Shown one piece after another: positions 47,704 to 57,813 of a DNA stretch of 64,000 nucleotides; the stretch's first letter is position 1, and each line of letters opens with the position of its first letter. The translations under genes and the position numbers were made by a program. The DNA lies in the NCBI RefSeq assembly GCF_900101335.1, contig NZ_FNKA01000002.1, positions 682,001 through 746,000 of the forward strand. The letters are read 5' to 3'. Source of the DNA: Quadrisphaera sp. DSM 44207 (GTDB lineage: Bacteria > Actinomycetota > Actinomycetes > Actinomycetales > Quadrisphaeraceae). The notes under the pieces are model-generated. The model did no database searches. It saw nothing but the letters and a program-made list of their open reading frames with translations, and had not been told where the DNA came from.

Positions 47704-49899
47704 GTGACCGGTCCCACTCCCCCAGCGAGCACTCCCGCCCGCGGCGCGCAGGACGCCGCGCACCCGGAGGACCTCCTCGACCCGGCCGGCGCCGAGCGGG
47801 TCACCCGCTTCCCCTGGCGGCAGGTCGCCCTGCCCGGCGGCGCCGGCGCGATGGCCCTGATCACCATGGACAACGGCACCGGGGGCGCCAAGCCGGCCAC
47901 GCTGGGCCCCGCGGGCCTGCTGGAGCTGCGCGCGACCCTCGACGAGGTCGAGGCCCTGGTCGCCGAGGGGTCCGTCGCAGCCGTCGGGATCACCGGCGTC
48001 GGCAGCGCGTTCGCCGCCGGGGCGGACCTGGGGCACGTCGTGCGCATCAGCACCCGGCCGCAGGCGCTCGGCGTCGCCCGCCACGGGCACGACTCGCTGC
48101 GCCGCCTCGGCGAGCTCGGCGCGCCCTCCTTCGCGTTCGTCAACGGCACGGCGCTGGGCGGGGGCCTGGAGGTCGCGCTGCACTGCACGCACCGCACCGC
48201 CGCGGCGGGCGCGCGCCCGCTGGGCCTGCCCGAGATCGCACTGGGCCTGGTGCCCGGGTGGGGCGGCACCCACCTGCTGCCGGGCCTCGTCGGCATCCCG
48301 ACGGCGCTGCGCTGGGTGGTCGGCGATCCCCTGGCCGGCGGGCGCACGAGCACGGCGGAGCGGGCCCTGGCCGACGGCGTCGTGGACGTCGTCCTGGACC
48401 CGGCGCGCTTCCTCGAGGAGTCCATCGCCTGGGCCGCCCGCGTGCTCACCGGCGAGGTGGTGGTCGAGCGCCCGCAGGTCGACCGCGACGCCGCCGCGTG
48501 GGACGGCGCGATCGCCGCCGCCCGCGCGCAGCTGGACGCCCGCCTGCACGGCGCCGCCCCGGCCCCCTACCGCGCGCTGGACCTCCTCGCCCGCGCCCGC
48601 ACCGACGACCGCGAGGCCGGGTTCGCCGCCGAGGACGACGCCCTCGCCGAGCTGGTCGTGAGCGAGGAGTTCCGCGCCGGCGCGTACTCCTTCGACCTCG
48701 TCCAGCGCCGCGCCAAGCGGCCCGCCGGCGCCCCGGACGCCTCCCTCGCGCGCCCGGTCAGGCGGGTCGGCGTCGTCGGCGCCGGCCTCATGGCCAGCCA
48801 GCTGGCGCTGCTGTTCGCCCGCCGCCTCGGCGTGCCGGTGGTGATGACCGACCTGGACGCCGAGCGGGTCGCCCGCGGCCTCGCCTGGGTCCACGGCCAG
48901 GTCGACGAGCTGGCCGCCGGGGGCGGGGTCAGCGCCGACGCCGCGACCGGGCTCAAGGGCCTGGTGACCGGCACGACGTCGTACCAGGAGGCGTTCGCCG
49001 GCGCCGACATCGTGATCGAGGCCGTCTTCGAGGAGATGGGCGTCAAGCAGCAGGTCCTCACCGCCCTCGAGCAGGTCGTTCCCGACGAGTGCGTGCTGGC
49101 CACCAACACCTCCTCCCTGTCGGTGACGGCGATGGCGAGCGTCCTGCGCCGCCCGGAGCGGATGGTCGGCTTCCACGTCTTCAACCCGGTCGCGAGGATG
49201 CCGCTCGTCGAGGTCGTCCGCACCGCCGGCGAGGCCGGCCGGCCCGGCACGGACGACGCCGTGCTCGCCACCGCCTTCGCGCTCGGCAGGCAGCTCGGCA
49301 AGTCGTGCGTGCTGGTCCGCGACGCCCCGGCGTTCGTCGTCAACCGGCTGCTGCTGCGGCTCATAGGCGAGGTGCTCGCGGCGGTGGACGAGGGCACCCC
49401 GCCCGAGGTCGCCGACGCGGCGACGGACCCGCTCGGCCTGCCCATGAGCCCGTTCGCCCTCCTCGGCCTCGTCGGCCCACCGGTGGCCCTGCACGTCGCG
49501 CGGACCCTGCACGAGGCCTTCCCGGACCGCTTCGGGGTCTCGGGCACCCTGCAGCGGATCGTCGAGGCCGGCCTGCCGGGCGTCTGGGCGCCCGACGCGC
49601 GCGGACGCCGCGTGCTGGCCCCCGAGACGGCCGCCGTCCTCCAGCTCGGGGACCACCCGTCCACGGCCGAGCAGGTGCGCGAGCGGGCCCTGGCGGCCCT
49701 GGCGCGAGAGGTGCGGCTGATGCTCGACGAGGGCGTCGTGGCCGAGCCGCAGGACGTCGACCTGTGCATGCTCCTCGGCGCCGGGTGGCCGTTCCACCTC
49801 GGCGGCATCACTCCCCACCTGGACCGCACGGGGGTCTCGCAGCGCGCCACCGGCGCCCGGTTCCTGCCGCCCGGGGTGGCCTCGCTGCCAGCGCCCTGA
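47704..49899 (+). CDS. Bifunctional enoyl-CoA hydratase / 3-hydroxyacyl-CoA dehydrogenase (FadB/FadJ type)
   Basis: A 731-residue fatty acid beta-oxidation multienzyme. The N-terminal crotonase domain (to about 310) has the oxyanion block FVNGTALGGGLEVAL and the acidic PEIALGLVPGWGGT. The NAD-binding domain has GVVGAGLMASQLA near residue 358 and the dehydrogenase motif GFHVFNPV with its catalytic His; the C-terminal domain follows. A thiolase gene normally stands just upstream in actinobacteria, but here the neighbour is efeB and no thiolase is in the window. GTG 47704 has GAGGAGGG at about 10-15 nt. Confidence 0.92.
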   Translation: MTGPTPPASTPARGAQDAAHPEDLLDPAGAERVTRFPWRQVALPGGAGAMALITMDNGTGGAKPATLGPAGLLELRATLDEVEALVAEGSVAAVGITGVGSAFAAGADLGHVVRISTRPQALGVARHGHDSLRRLGELGAPSFAFVNGTALGGGLEVALHCTHRTAAAGARPLGLPEIALGLVPGWGGTHLLPGLVGIPTALRWVVGDPLAGGRTSTAERALADGVVDVVLDPARFLEESIAWAARVLTGEVVVERPQVDRDAAAWDGAIAAARAQLDARLHGAAPAPYRALDLLARARTDDREAGFAAEDDALAELVVSEEFRAGAYSFDLVQRRAKRPAGAPDASLARPVRRVGVVGAGLMASQLALLFARRLGVPVVMTDLDAERVARGLAWVHGQVDELAAGGGVSADAATGLKGLVTGTTSYQEAFAGADIVIEAVFEEMGVKQQVLTALEQVVPDECVLATNTSSLSVTAMASVLRRPERMVGFHVFNPVARMPLVEVVRTAGEAGRPGTDDAVLATAFALGRQLGKSCVLVRDAPAFVVNRLLLRLIGEVLAAVDEGTPPEVADAATDPLGLPMSPFALLGLVGPPVALHVARTLHEAFPDRFGVSGTLQRIVEAGLPGVWAPDARGRRVLAPETAAVLQLGDHPSTAEQVRERALAALAREVRLMLDEGVVAEPQDVDLCMLLGAGWPFHLGGITPHLDRTGVSQRATGARFLPPGVASLPAP

Positions 49900-49902
49900 G
49901 GC

Positions 49903-49942
49903 CCGGGTGACCGGGTGGCCAGGTGGCCGGGTCGCCGGGTGG
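49903..49942. repeat. Short degenerate CCGGGTGG repeats
   Basis: About five imperfect 8-9-bp units of CCGGGTGG-type sequence follow the fadB-like stop. The rest of the gap to 50011 shows nothing clear. Confidence 0.5.
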
Positions 49943-50011
49943 TGTCCTGGTCGGTGCTCGTCCTGTCCGGCGTCCTCGAGGCCGTGCGAGGCTCCGCGGC
50001 TGCGGACGCGC

Positions 50012-50479
50012 TCAGCCGCTCGGGTCCTGCAGGACGGCGAAGAAGTGCTCGAGCACGGCGTCGTCCTCGTAGCCGAGCGGCAGGGTCCTGGTGTCCTGGT
50101 GCGTGAACCAGGCGAACCCCCGGCCCTCGGTGACGACGAGGTCCTCGACCACGAGGTCCTGGCGCGTCCAGAAGGTGTGCTCGTAGCCGTAGGAGCGCTG
50201 CCGGGCGCACAGCAGCAGCAGGTCCGAGGGGGCGAGGAACAGCTGCAGCTCTTCCGCCAGCTCCCGCAGGGCGCAGTCACGCGGTGCCTCCGCCTGCTCC
50301 AGGTGGCCGCCGGGGATGGCCCAGGTGTTCGGGTAGGCGATGCCGGGAGCGTCGTCGCGGTGCTGCAGGAGGACCTCGTCACGGCTGGAGAGGATGATCA
50401 CCTGTACGCCGACCGAGCCGCGTCCCGGCGTCCGCGCGGTCGGCCCCTCGCCGCCCGCGCCGGCACCAGCGGCGCTCAT
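50012..50479 (-). CDS. NUDIX hydrolase
   Basis: A 155-residue Nudix protein. The Nudix box reads GGHLEQAEAPRDCALRELAE followed by E-L, matching GX5EX7REUXEE with Leu in place of the final conserved Gly. It would hydrolyse a nucleoside diphosphate linked to another moiety. The ATG overlaps the stop of the DeoR gene by ATGA, so both come from one mRNA. A pairing with a DeoR regulator and a sugar-type transporter hints at a nucleotide-sugar or nucleoside substrate, as inference. Confidence 0.9.
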   Translation of the reverse strand: MSAAGAGAGGEGPTARTPGRGSVGVQVIILSSRDEVLLQHRDDAPGIAYPNTWAIPGGHLEQAEAPRDCALRELAEELQLFLAPSDLLLLCARQRSYGYEHTFWTRQDLVVEDLVVTEGRGFAWFTHQDTRTLPLGYEDDAVLEHFFAVLQDPSG

Positions 50480-51240
50480 GCGGCGGTGTCGGCTCGGAGC
50501 ACCCGCAGGCCTGCGAGGTCGTCGAGGTCGCTCGCGGTGGCCGGCTCGTCGGTGACGACGGCGTACAGGGTGTCCAGCGGGGCGATCAGGTGCGGCAGGA
50601 TGCGGGCGTGCTTGGTGCGGTCGGCGAGCACGACGCCGCGGTCGGCCGCGGCGAGCATGGCGCGCTTGACCGCGGCGTCGCGGTCGGTGACCGAGGTGGC
50701 TCCGGCGGTCCGGTGCAGGGCGCAGGTGCCCAGGAAGGCCCAGTCCGCCCGGCGGGAGCCCAGGGCGTGCAGGGCGGTGGACCCGGTCAGGTAGCGCGAG
50801 CGGGCGTCCCAGTCCCCGCCGGTCAGGCTCAGCTCGACGTCGGGATCGGCGTCGAAGACGGCGGCGACGTCCAGCGAGCTGGTCAGCACGGTGAGCGGTC
50901 GGGCGCGCAGGTGACGGGCCAGGGCGAGCACGGTGGAGCCGGCGTCCAGGACCACCGACTGCCCCGGCGCCACGAGCCCGGCGGCCAGGGCGCCGATGGC
51001 GGCCTTGGCGTCGGCCTCGACGCCCTCCCGCTCGCGCCAGCCCAGGCGGGCGGTGTCCGGAGCCAGCGCGCCGCCGTGGGTCTTGTGCACCACCCCGCGA
51101 GAGGCCAGGGCGCGCAGGTCCCGGCGGATGGTGTCCTCGGAGACCGCCAGGGCCACCGCCAGGTCGGCGACGGCAGCGCGGCCGTGCTCGGCCACCTGAC
51201 GGGCGATCCGCTCCTGCCGCTCGTGCGCGAACACGATCAC
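50476..51240 (-). CDS. DeoR-family transcriptional regulator
   Basis: A 254-residue regulator with the N-terminal DeoR HTH (HERQERIARQVAEHGRAAVADL, then SEDTIRRDLRALASRGVVHKTHGGA) and a C-terminal sugar-phosphate sensing domain with VVLDAGSTVLALARHL and VLADRTKHA. Such proteins repress catabolic genes until a phosphorylated sugar binds. GTG 51240 follows AGGAGG at 4 nt; TACAGT on the minus strand (51274-51269) is a candidate -10. It is divergent from the MFS gene with only 37 nt between, so it probably controls both. Confidence 0.92.
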   Translation of the reverse strand: MIVFAHERQERIARQVAEHGRAAVADLAVALAVSEDTIRRDLRALASRGVVHKTHGGALAPDTARLGWREREGVEADAKAAIGALAAGLVAPGQSVVLDAGSTVLALARHLRARPLTVLTSSLDVAAVFDADPDVELSLTGGDWDARSRYLTGSTALHALGSRRADWAFLGTCALHRTAGATSVTDRDAAVKRAMLAAADRGVVLADRTKHARILPHLIAPLDTLYAVVTDEPATASDLDDLAGLRVLRADTAA

Positions 51241-51277
51241 CGTCCTCCTGCGTGCCAGATCATGCTTGACTGTACCG

Positions 51278-52525
51278 ATGCGCGCCGACGTTCCCGCCAC
51301 TCCTGCCGAGATAACGGCGAAATCGGTGTCTTCGTCACCGGATCGTGCAGGCTCGCGGCTGCGGGTGACGCTCGGCGGCGCGGTCGCGTTCTTCCTGCTG
51401 GGGCTGCTGGTCGCCTCCTACGGCCCGCTGCTGCCGCAGGTGCAGGAGGACTTCGGCGTCTCCTCCTCCAGCGCGGGCCTGCTCCTCGGCGCCCACGCCG
51501 CCGGAGGGGTGGTGGGCATCCTCCTCGCCGGGCTGGGGGGCGCGCGGCTGCCCGTGCGGTGGCGCCTGCTCGTCGCAGCCCTGGTGGTGGTGGCCGGATG
51601 CACCGGAGCAGCCCTCGCCCCGACCTGGCCGGTCCTGCTGACGTGCGTGGTCCTGGCGGGGTCGGGCTGGGGCGGCTTCGAGCTCGACGTCAACGTCCTG
51701 TTCGCCAGCACCCGCGGCACCCGCAGCGCCGCCGTGCTCACCCTGGTCAGCGCCGCCTTCGGGCTCGGCGCCGTGCTGGCGCCCGCCGCGGTCGCCGTCG
51801 GCGCGGGCCGCACGAGCGTCCTGCTCGCCAGCGCTGCCGTCGCCGCCCTCACGATCCCGCTCCTGGCCACCGCACCGGACTCCGCACGCCCGGACACCGC
51901 CCCTGGGGGCCACCGCGCGGACCGGACCAGCGGGCCAGCGCGCCGTGCGCACCTGACCGGCGTGCAGCTGGGCCTCACCGCGGTGCTGGTGGTCTACGTG
52001 GGCGCCGAGGCCGGGGTGGCGGGGTGGATGAGCACGCACCTCGTCCACGCCGCGGGCGCGGGCGCGGGCGGCGCGGCCGCCGTCACCTCCAGCTTCTGGA
52101 TCGCCTTCACCCTCGGGCGCCTGCTCGCCGCACCGATCAGCCTGCGCCTGGCGCCCGCACCGCTGCTGCTGGCCAGCCTGCTGCTCGCCGGCGCCGGCCT
52201 GGTGCTCGCCTCCACCGGCTCCGCGGTCAGGACCGGCTACGTCCTGACCGGCCTGTTCCTCGCGCCCGTCTTCCCCACCGCCTTCGCCTGGCTCGCGGCT
52301 CGAGGTCCCCTCGCTCCCGGCGCCGGGGCCCTGGTCCTCGCCGCCGCCAGCGCCGGTCCGGTGCTCACCGCCCCCGTCATCGGCGCGAGCCACGACACCT
52401 GGGGTCCTTCGGCCATCCCCGCCACGCTGCTCGCCGTGGTCCTCCTCGACGCCGCCGTCGTCCTGGGCCTGGCGTCCCGGACGCGGCACCGCCCCGCCGC
52501 CGAGCCGGCGACCAGGACCGCCTGA
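51278..52525 (+). CDS. MFS transporter, fucose permease-like
   Basis: A 415-residue protein with 12 hydrophobic segments in two halves joined by a charged loop (about 205-225, RPDTAPGGHRADRTSG). The first half starts FFLLGLLVASYGPLLPQVQEDFGVSSSSAGLLLG, as in sugar or fucose permease-like MFS members. Substrate is not decidable; the DeoR regulator next door suggests a sugar or nucleoside. Start uncertain: ATG 51278, TTG 51266 or GTG 51327 are in frame, and TTGACT at 51266 could be a -35 if the true start is downstream. Confidence 0.85.
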   Translation: MRADVPATPAEITAKSVSSSPDRAGSRLRVTLGGAVAFFLLGLLVASYGPLLPQVQEDFGVSSSSAGLLLGAHAAGGVVGILLAGLGGARLPVRWRLLVAALVVVAGCTGAALAPTWPVLLTCVVLAGSGWGGFELDVNVLFASTRGTRSAAVLTLVSAAFGLGAVLAPAAVAVGAGRTSVLLASAAVAALTIPLLATAPDSARPDTAPGGHRADRTSGPARRAHLTGVQLGLTAVLVVYVGAEAGVAGWMSTHLVHAAGAGAGGAAAVTSSFWIAFTLGRLLAAPISLRLAPAPLLLASLLLAGAGLVLASTGSAVRTGYVLTGLFLAPVFPTAFAWLAARGPLAPGAGALVLAAASAGPVLTAPVIGASHDTWGPSAIPATLLAVVLLDAAVVLGLASRTRHRPAAEPATRTA

Positions 52526-52685
52526 GCTGGTGCTCGCGGGATCGTGGTCCCGTCGTTCCCGCGCTGACCCGCCCCGCTGCGTGGACGTCGCGTGGTGTCA
52601 CGCACAGTGACGGTGCGCCCCACTCGGCCCCGCCGGCACCGCACTAGGCGTGACCCCGGCGCCATCGGTCACTACCGTCCGTGAC

Positions 52686-53648
52686 ATGACCGCGGACCCC
52701 GACCTCGCGCTGCGGCAGGCCGTGCTGGCCGTCGCCGTCCTGGACGACGTGGACCTGAACCCAGCGGGCGCCGGGATCGTCGTCGCGGGAGCCGTTCCGG
52801 TGCGGCTGTCCTGGGAGGCCGTGCGCGCCGTCGTCGCCGGGCACGCGCCCGGCTCGCCCGCCGCCCGCGCCCGCCTGCGCGCGTGGCTGCGCCAGCACCG
52901 CGCCGTCGCCGACCTCGGCGCCGGGGCGGCCGGCGCGCTGCTCGCCGGCGCCCGCGCGGTGGGCCAGCCCGTGGACGGCGCGCTGCACCCGGGCTCCGCG
53001 TGGGTGCGCGAGCGGGTGCGCGGCGGCGCCCTGGAGGTGGGCCTGGGCGCCCTGGACCTGCTGCCCGGCGAGGACGAGCCCGCGCCGCTGTGGCCGGACG
53101 TCGCCGCGGCCGCCGGCCTCGACGCCGACGCGGCGTGGCAGCGGGCGGTGGAGCACCGCGCCCGGATGGCGGAGCTCGCGGTGGCGCGCCTGGCGCGCGA
53201 CGCCCACCTGGCCGCGGGCCTGCCTCCGGCCGGGCCCGACGGGCCGCGGGCCCGGCCGCTCGTGCTGCGCCCGGTCGGGGGCGTCGACGTGCCGGCCCTG
53301 CTCGCGGCCCCGGTGCTGCGCGCCCACCTGGCCGCCGGGGACGGCACGGGCCTGCGCGCGGTGGCCGTGCCCGTGCGCACCCGCGGCTGGGTGGACCCGG
53401 CGCGCGTGGACCCCGCGTTCGCCGGCGCCGCGTGGTCGGCCAGCGACGTGGAGCAGCGCGCGTTCCCCCGCCCACTGCTCGTGACGGCCGAGGAGGTCGC
53501 GGTGGCCGGGCGGCCGGCCCAGCCGGGTCAGCCCCGGTGGCCGGGGACCGGCTCCCCCGCCACGGGGGCGGCGTCCAGGCCCGCGACCCGCGCGGCGACG
53601 TCGCGGGCGACGTCCTGGCCCGTCAGGCCCACGGAGGCCAGCACCTGA
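52686..53648 (+). CDS. Hypothetical protein overlapping the dxs 3' end
   Basis: A 320-residue protein rich in Ala, Arg, Val and Leu with a long helical N-terminal region ([18 protein letters not shown]) and no recognised domain; soluble by appearance. ATG 52686 has TACCGT 7 nt upstream (leaderless). The frame runs 121 bp into the 3' end of dxs on the other strand. The part inside dxs (about the last 40 residues, Ser/Thr/Arg/Pro-rich) looks like an antisense shadow, so the ancestral end was probably near 53528 and the stop may have been lost. Confidence 0.65.
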   Translation: MTADPDLALRQAVLAVAVLDDVDLNPAGAGIVVAGAVPVRLSWEAVRAVVAGHAPGSPAARARLRAWLRQHRAVADLGAGAAGALLAGARAVGQPVDGALHPGSAWVRERVRGGALEVGLGALDLLPGEDEPAPLWPDVAAAAGLDADAAWQRAVEHRARMAELAVARLARDAHLAAGLPPAGPDGPRARPLVLRPVGGVDVPALLAAPVLRAHLAAGDGTGLRAVAVPVRTRGWVDPARVDPAFAGAAWSASDVEQRAFPRPLLVTAEEVAVAGRPAQPGQPRWPGTGSPATGAASRPATRAATSRATSWPVRPTEAST

Positions 53649-55447
53649 CCCTGGCTGCCGTGGGGCAGGAACCTCGCGGGCAGGCCGACCACGTGCACGG
53701 GCACGACCACCTCGGCGTCCGCGAGGGCCTGGGCGACCTGGCTGCCGACGCCGCCGGCGCGCACGCCGTCCTCGACCGTGACGACGAGGCGGTGCCCGCG
53801 GGCGAGGTCCACCAGCGCCGGCGCCACCGGCAGCGCCCAGCGCGGGTCGACCACGGTGGCGTCGATGCCCTGGGCGGCCAGGCGCTCGCCGACGTCCAGG
53901 CCGAGGCCCACCATCGAGCCGACCGCGACGACGAGGACGTCGCTGCCCTCGCCGCGGGCGAGCACGTCGACGCCGCCGACGCGCTCGATCGCGTCGACGT
54001 CCGCGGGGACGACGCCCTTGGGGAAGCGCAGCACGGTGGGGGCGTCCTCGACGTCGAGGGCCTCGCCCAGCAGCTCCCGCAGGCGGCGCCCGTCGCGCGG
54101 GGCGGCCAGGCGCAGGCCGGGCACGGCCCCGAGCAGCGCCATGTCCCAGGCGCCGTGGTGGCTGGAGCCGTCCGGGCCCGTGACGCCGGCGCGGTCGAGG
54201 ACGAGCGTGACGCCCGCGCGGTGCATCGCGACGTCCATGACGACCTGGTCGATCGCCCGGTTGAGGAAGGTGGCGTACACGGCGACGACCGGGTGCAGCC
54301 CGGCGAACGCCATGCCGGCGGCGCTGGTGACGGCGTGCTGCTCGGCGATGCCGACGTCGACCACGCGCTCGGGGTGCTCCGCGGCGAAGCGGTCCAGGCC
54401 CACGGGCACGAGCATGGCGGCCGTGAGGGCGACGACGTCCTCGCGGCGGCGCCCGACCTGCACCATCTCGTCGGCGAACAGGGACGTCCACGCGGTGCCC
54501 TCGCCGGGCGCGGCCAGCGACTGGCCCGTCTCGGGGTCGATCACCCCGACGGCGTGGAAGCGGTCGACGTCGTCGGCCTCGGCGGCCGTGAACCCGTTGC
54601 CCTTGCGCGTGAGGGCGTGGACGATCACCGGGCCGCCGAACGCCTTGGCCCGCGCCAGGGCGTGCTCGAGCGCGACGACGTCGTGCCCGTCGACGGGCCC
54701 GACGTACTTCAGGCCCAGGTCCTCGAACAGGCCCTGCGGGGCCACGATGTCCTTCAGGCCCTTCTTCATCCCGTGCAGGGTGTCGTAGGCCAGCCGGCCC
54801 GGCGTCCCCCCGCGCTGCAGGGTGGTCTTGCCCCACTCGAGGAAGCGCTCGTAGCCGCGCGTGGTGCGCAGCGTGGCCAGGTGGTGGGCCATGCCCCCGA
54901 TGGTGGGGGCGTAGGAGCGGCCGTTGTCGTTGACGACGACGACGAGGCGGCAGTCCTGGGCCGTGGCGATGTTGTTCAGGGCCTCCCAGGCCATGCCGCC
55001 GGTCAGGGCGCCGTCGCCGATGACGGCGACGACGTAGCGGTCGTCCTCGCCCTTGAGCATCCGCGCCTTCGCGATCCCGTCCGCCCAGGACAGCGAGGCG
55101 GAGGCGTGGGAGTTCTCCACGACGTCGTGGTCGGACTCGGCGCGCGAGGGGTAGCCCGACAGGCCGCCGCGCTGGCGCAGGCCCGAGAAGTCCTGGCGGC
55201 CGGTGAGCAGCTTGTGCACGTAGGCCTGGTGGCCGGTGTCGAAGACGACCGTGTCGCGCGGGGAGTCGAAGACGCGGTGCAGGGCGATCGTCAGCTCGAC
55301 CACGCCGAGGTTGGGGCCCAGGTGGCCCCCGGTGCGGGAGACCTCGTGCACCAGGAACGAGCGGACCTCCCCCGCGAGCTGGTCCAGCTGCGTCGGGCTC
55401 AGGCGGTCCAGGTCGCGCGGGCTGGTGATCCCGGGCAGCAGCCTCAT
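53528..55447 (-). CDS. dxs: 1-Deoxy-D-xylulose-5-phosphate synthase
   Basis: A 639-residue thiamine diphosphate enzyme that joins pyruvate and glyceraldehyde-3-phosphate, the first step of the non-mevalonate isoprenoid pathway. The ThDP motif begins [16 protein letters not shown] (near residue 143), the His in [12 protein letters not shown] and the transketolase pyrimidine-binding block [16 protein letters not shown] are intact. Length is normal. ATG 55447 has GAGGAACC upstream. Isolated from other isoprenoid genes; downstream it overlaps the end of a convergent hypothetical gene. Confidence 0.97.
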   Translation of the reverse strand: MRLLPGITSPRDLDRLSPTQLDQLAGEVRSFLVHEVSRTGGHLGPNLGVVELTIALHRVFDSPRDTVVFDTGHQAYVHKLLTGRQDFSGLRQRGGLSGYPSRAESDHDVVENSHASASLSWADGIAKARMLKGEDDRYVVAVIGDGALTGGMAWEALNNIATAQDCRLVVVVNDNGRSYAPTIGGMAHHLATLRTTRGYERFLEWGKTTLQRGGTPGRLAYDTLHGMKKGLKDIVAPQGLFEDLGLKYVGPVDGHDVVALEHALARAKAFGGPVIVHALTRKGNGFTAAEADDVDRFHAVGVIDPETGQSLAAPGEGTAWTSLFADEMVQVGRRREDVVALTAAMLVPVGLDRFAAEHPERVVDVGIAEQHAVTSAAGMAFAGLHPVVAVYATFLNRAIDQVVMDVAMHRAGVTLVLDRAGVTGPDGSSHHGAWDMALLGAVPGLRLAAPRDGRRLRELLGEALDVEDAPTVLRFPKGVVPADVDAIERVGGVDVLARGEGSDVLVVAVGSMVGLGLDVGERLAAQGIDATVVDPRWALPVAPALVDLARGHRLVVTVEDGVRAGGVGSQVAQALADAEVVVPVHVVGLPARFLPHGSQGQVLASVGLTGQDVARDVAARVAGLDAAPVAGEPVPGHRG

Positions 55448-55621
55448 CGGGTGGTTCCTCCTCGCACACCCCGGTGACCCGGTCGGGCCCCGTCGAGTCT
55501 AGGTCGGGCGCGCCAGCGCGCGAGCCCGGCGTCCCCGACGCGCTCCCCCCGGCCCCTGGAGAGGCCCCGCGCCGGCCTCCCGCGCCGGCCCCTGCGCCCT
55601 GCGTCTGCGCCCCCGGGCGCC

Positions 55622-56014
55622 TCAGAGCCGGGGGACGTGCCGCCGTCCGCGCAGGGCCTCCTCCAGGAGCCGGACGCCGCGCACCGCCGCCAGCAGGCGC
55701 GCCTGCTCGTGGTCGAGGGCGGTCAGCGCCCGCTCGACCACGCCGGGCGCCACCGCGCCGTCCAGGTCGGCGCGCAGGGTGGCCACGGCGCGCCGGTGCG
55801 CCTGCGCCTGCGCCGCGACGTGGTGGTGCGCCAGGCGGGCCAGCACGACCGGGTGGCGCACCAGCACCGGCTGCGCCCGGTACTCCGGCGGGCACAGGTC
55901 CAGCAGCCAGGACGCCGCGCGGTGCTCCCAGCCCTCGGCGCCCGGCGGCGGCACCGCCGCGGGCCAGCCGGGCGGCCCGGGGCGGCGGCGCCCGCGCCCC
56001 TCGTCGTCGAACAC
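55622..56014 (-). CDS. Hypothetical helical protein downstream of dhaK promoter region
   Basis: A 130-residue protein. After a Gly/Pro/Arg-rich first third it has ASWLLDLCPPEYRAQPVLVRHP and then a helical, His- and Ala-rich half ending in LLEEALRGRR. No family recognised. GTG 56014 has TAGGCT 7 nt upstream on the minus strand (leaderless). It is transcribed toward dxs and lies divergent from dhaK. Confidence 0.65.
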   Translation of the reverse strand: MFDDEGRGRRRPGPPGWPAAVPPPGAEGWEHRAASWLLDLCPPEYRAQPVLVRHPVVLARLAHHHVAAQAQAHRRAVATLRADLDGAVAPGVVERALTALDHEQARLLAAVRGVRLLEEALRGRRHVPRL

Positions 56015-56149
56015 GCGTACGAGCCTAGCGCCGTCCGCGCACCTTGACGGCGCGCTCCCGCGGGCGTAGGCAGGCCCCGCACCCCTCTGCACCCCCTCTG
56101 CACCCCCACGCACTCCCACCGGTACGACGACGTGCTCGAGGAGAGGTCC

Positions 56150-57151
56150 GTGAAGAAGCTCATCAACGACCCCGCCGACGTGGTCGCCGAGTCCCTGCGG
56201 GGGCTGGCGGCCGCCCACCCGGAGCTGAGGGTCGACCACGACTCGAAGGTCGTGGTGCGCGGGGACGCCCCGCGGCCGGGCAAGGTCGGCGTCGTCTCCG
56301 GCGGGGGCAGCGGCCACGAGCCCCTGCACGCCGGCTTCGTGGGCCTCGGCATGCTCGACGCGGCCTGCTGCGGGGAGGTGTTCACCTCCCCCGTGCCCGA
56401 CCAGGTGCTCGCGGCCACGCGGGCCGTGGACGGCGGCGCGGGCGTGCTGCACCTGGTGAAGAACTACACCGGCGACGTGATGAACTTCGAGATGGCCGCC
56501 GAGCTGGCGGCCGCGGAGGCCGGCGCCGAGGTCGTCTCGGTCGTCCTCGACGACGACGTGGCGGTGCAGGACAGCCTCTACACCGCCGGGCGCCGCGGCG
56601 TGGGGGTCACCGTGCTGGTGGAGAAGCTCGCCGGCGCCGCCGCCGAGCAGGGGCGCCCGCTGGCCGAGGTCGCCGAGGTCGCCCGGCGCGCGAACGCCGC
56701 TGGGCGCAGCATGGGGCTGGCGCTGACGTCCTGCACCGTGCCCGCCGCCGGCCGCCCCACCTTCGACCTCGGCGAGGACGAGGTCGAGCTCGGCATCGGC
56801 ATCCACGGCGAGCCGGGCCGCCGGCGGGTGCCGATGGCCCCGGCGCGCGAGCTGGCGCAGGCGCTGGTCGAGCCGGTGCTGGCCGACCTGCCGTTCTCCC
56901 GCGGCGACCGGGTGGTCGCCCTCGTCAACGGCATGGGCGCCACCCCGCTGATCGAGCTGTACCTCGTGCACGCCGAGGTGGACCGCATCCTGCGGGGCGC
57001 CGGCGTCACGCCGGTGCGCGCCCTGGTCGGGAACTACGTCACCTCCCTGGACATGGCCGGCTGCTCGGTGACCCTCCTGCGCGTCGACGACGAGGCGCTC
57101 GACCTCTGGGACGCCCCCGTGCGCACCCCGGCGCTGCGGTGGGGCGCGTGA
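56150..57151 (+). CDS. dhaK: Dihydroxyacetone kinase subunit DhaK
   Basis: A 333-residue substrate-binding subunit of the PTS-type dihydroxyacetone kinase. The histidine that forms the hemiaminal with dihydroxyacetone is H219 in GIGIHGEPG, and the [17 protein letters not shown] start is typical. It works with DhaL and DhaM to make dihydroxyacetone phosphate from phosphoenolpyruvate. GTG 56150 has GGAGAGG upstream. The stop overlaps dhaL by GTGA. No dhaR regulator is nearby. Confidence 0.96.
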   Translation: MKKLINDPADVVAESLRGLAAAHPELRVDHDSKVVVRGDAPRPGKVGVVSGGGSGHEPLHAGFVGLGMLDAACCGEVFTSPVPDQVLAATRAVDGGAGVLHLVKNYTGDVMNFEMAAELAAAEAGAEVVSVVLDDDVAVQDSLYTAGRRGVGVTVLVEKLAGAAAEQGRPLAEVAEVARRANAAGRSMGLALTSCTVPAAGRPTFDLGEDEVELGIGIHGEPGRRRVPMAPARELAQALVEPVLADLPFSRGDRVVALVNGMGATPLIELYLVHAEVDRILRGAGVTPVRALVGNYVTSLDMAGCSVTLLRVDDEALDLWDAPVRTPALRWGA

Positions 57152-57813
57152 GCGCCGGCGTGGAGGACCTGCGGGCGTGGCTGCGCGAGCTCGCCGCGCT
57201 CGTCCACGAGCGCGCCGGGGAGCTGACCGACCTCGACCGGGCGATCGGCGACGCCGACCACGGGGCCAACCTGGACCGCGGCCTGCGCGCCGTGGTGGCG
57301 GCCCTGGACGGCGAGGCCGGGTCGGCGGCCACGCCCGCCGCCCTGCTGCGCGCGGTGGGCATGACGCTGGTGAGCAGCGTCGGCGGCGCCAGCGGCCCGC
57401 TGTACGGCACCTTCTTCCTGCGCTTCGGCGCCGCCGCGGGCGAGGCGCAGGAGCTGGACGCCGCCGTCCTGGCCGCGGCCTTCCGCGCCGGCCTGGAAGG
57501 CGTGGTCGCGCGCGGGAAGGCGCAGGTCGGGGACAAGACGATGGTCGACGCCCTGGCTCCCGCCGTCGAGGCGCTGGAGGGCGCGGTCGCGTCCGGGCAG
57601 GACGCCGGCGCGGCGCTGGCGACGGCCGTGGCGGCCGGGGAGCAGGGGCGAGAGAGCACGGTGGCGCTGCAGGCGCGCAAGGGCCGCGCCAGCTACCTGG
57701 GCGAGCGCAGCGCCGGGCACGCCGACCCGGGGGCGACGTCCGCGGTGCTGCTGCTGCGCGCCGCCGCGAGCGCCCTCGGCGGCGCGCAGCAGCCCGGGAC
57801 GGCGCCGGGGTGA
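57148..57813 (+). CDS. dhaL: Dihydroxyacetone kinase ADP-binding subunit DhaL
   Basis: A 221-residue subunit that holds ADP as a bound coenzyme and passes phosphate from DhaM to dihydroxyacetone on DhaK. The magnesium-binding aspartates D30, D35 and D37 ([12 protein letters not shown]) are in the family places. The [17 protein letters not shown] and GDKTMVDAL blocks are intact. GTG start overlaps dhaK, and the stop overlaps dhaM, both as GTGA. Confidence 0.96.
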   Translation: MSAGVEDLRAWLRELAALVHERAGELTDLDRAIGDADHGANLDRGLRAVVAALDGEAGSAATPAALLRAVGMTLVSSVGGASGPLYGTFFLRFGAAAGEAQELDAAVLAAAFRAGLEGVVARGKAQVGDKTMVDALAPAVEALEGAVASGQDAGAALATAVAAGEQGRESTVALQARKGRASYLGERSAGHADPGATSAVLLLRAAASALGGAQQPGTAPG

